Below, in pieces: positions 5,943-6,100 of a stretch of 6,100 nucleotides of DNA. A program made the position numbers and the translations under genes. The notes beneath the pieces are model-generated. The model was not told the DNA's origin. It saw only the letters and a list, made by a program, of their open reading frames with translations, and made no database searches. Within the stretch, counting starts at the first letter, position 1. Each line of letters begins with the position of its first letter. Origin of the DNA: Schlesneria sp. (GTDB taxonomy: Bacteria; Planctomycetota; Planctomycetia; Planctomycetales; Planctomycetaceae); NCBI GenBank assembly GCA_025353525.1, contig JANXOO010000342.1, positions 1 through 6,100 on the forward strand, in the 5' to 3' direction.

Positions 5943-6100
5943 TTACGCGCCCGTCGTGCCAGCGACCGGCTTCAGGACGATCATGGCGAGCGGCGGAAGC
6001 GTAAGGGAGATAAATTGGCTCTCTCCGTGGCATTGCCCCGGTTGTGAGTAGACACCGCCGACATTTCCAACATTCGAACCAGCGTAAATGCTGGAATCGG
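5943..6100 (-). CDS. glgB: glycogen branching enzyme, C-terminal 51 residues (partial)
   Basis: The minus strand from 6098 down to the TAA at 5945-5943 reads 51 codons. They end in a segment typical of 1,4-alpha-glucan branching enzyme C-termini (GH13, all-beta domain): YAGSNVGNVGGVYS, then CHGESQF, then ISLTLPPLAMIVLKP. E. coli GlgB ends in a very similar pattern (GSN.GN, HG, SLTLPPLAT). The complete enzyme makes alpha-1,6 branches in glycogen in the cytoplasm. The catalytic domain lies beyond the window edge, so completeness cannot be judged. The tail VAGTTGA after the last strand is short. The kinase gene starts 173 bases downstream on the same strand, with a probable terminator between, so they are probably separate transcripts. 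Confidence 0.88.
   Translation of the reverse strand, partial: DSSIYAGSNVGNVGGVYSQPGQCHGESQFISLTLPPLAMIVLKPVAGTTGA

Overview
The window looks like part of a bacterial chromosome, most likely from a Planctomycetota species. That assignment rests on an impression of protein style (the PSP1 and NYN proteins, the hyperactive-looking intergenic repeat) and on moderate GC content; it is an inference, not a database result. No phage, plasmid, CRISPR or insertion-sequence gene is visible.

Layout, left to right. At the left edge on the minus strand is a complete transfer-messenger RNA gene (ssrA, 26-376), with an acceptor stem carrying a G3.U pair and a short proteolysis tag ANKPLTLAA. A roughly 400-base gap follows. 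It holds a REP-like palindromic repeat with three 16-base tandem units (541-628) and a good sigma70-type promoter whose -10 box sits inside a 7-bp inverted repeat. Four plus-strand genes come next: a PSP1/YaaT(RicT)-family protein, a VanZ-like membrane protein only 6 bases downstream, an NYN-nuclease protein with a C-terminal OST-HTH-like region, and a low-specificity L-threonine aldolase (ltaE). On the minus strand, converging on ltaE, are a six-helix membrane sensor histidine kinase and, upstream of it, the last 51 codons of a glycogen branching enzyme (glgB) cut by the window edge. A long imperfect hairpin with flanking A and T tracts lies just after the glgB stop and is probably its terminator.

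How the genes may work together. Three of the elements at the left concern RNA fate: tmRNA rescues stalled ribosomes, YaaT/RicT in Bacillus subtilis assists RNase Y-dependent mRNA processing, and NYN/OST-HTH proteins are putative RNA nucleases or RNA binders. Proximity suggests an RNA-maintenance neighbourhood, but ssrA is transcribed away from the other genes, and VanZ and ltaE do not obviously fit. The histidine kinase has no response regulator inside the window. I see no clearly new multi-gene system here; the most notable points are the tmRNA, the repeat elements and the RNA-linked gene cluster.
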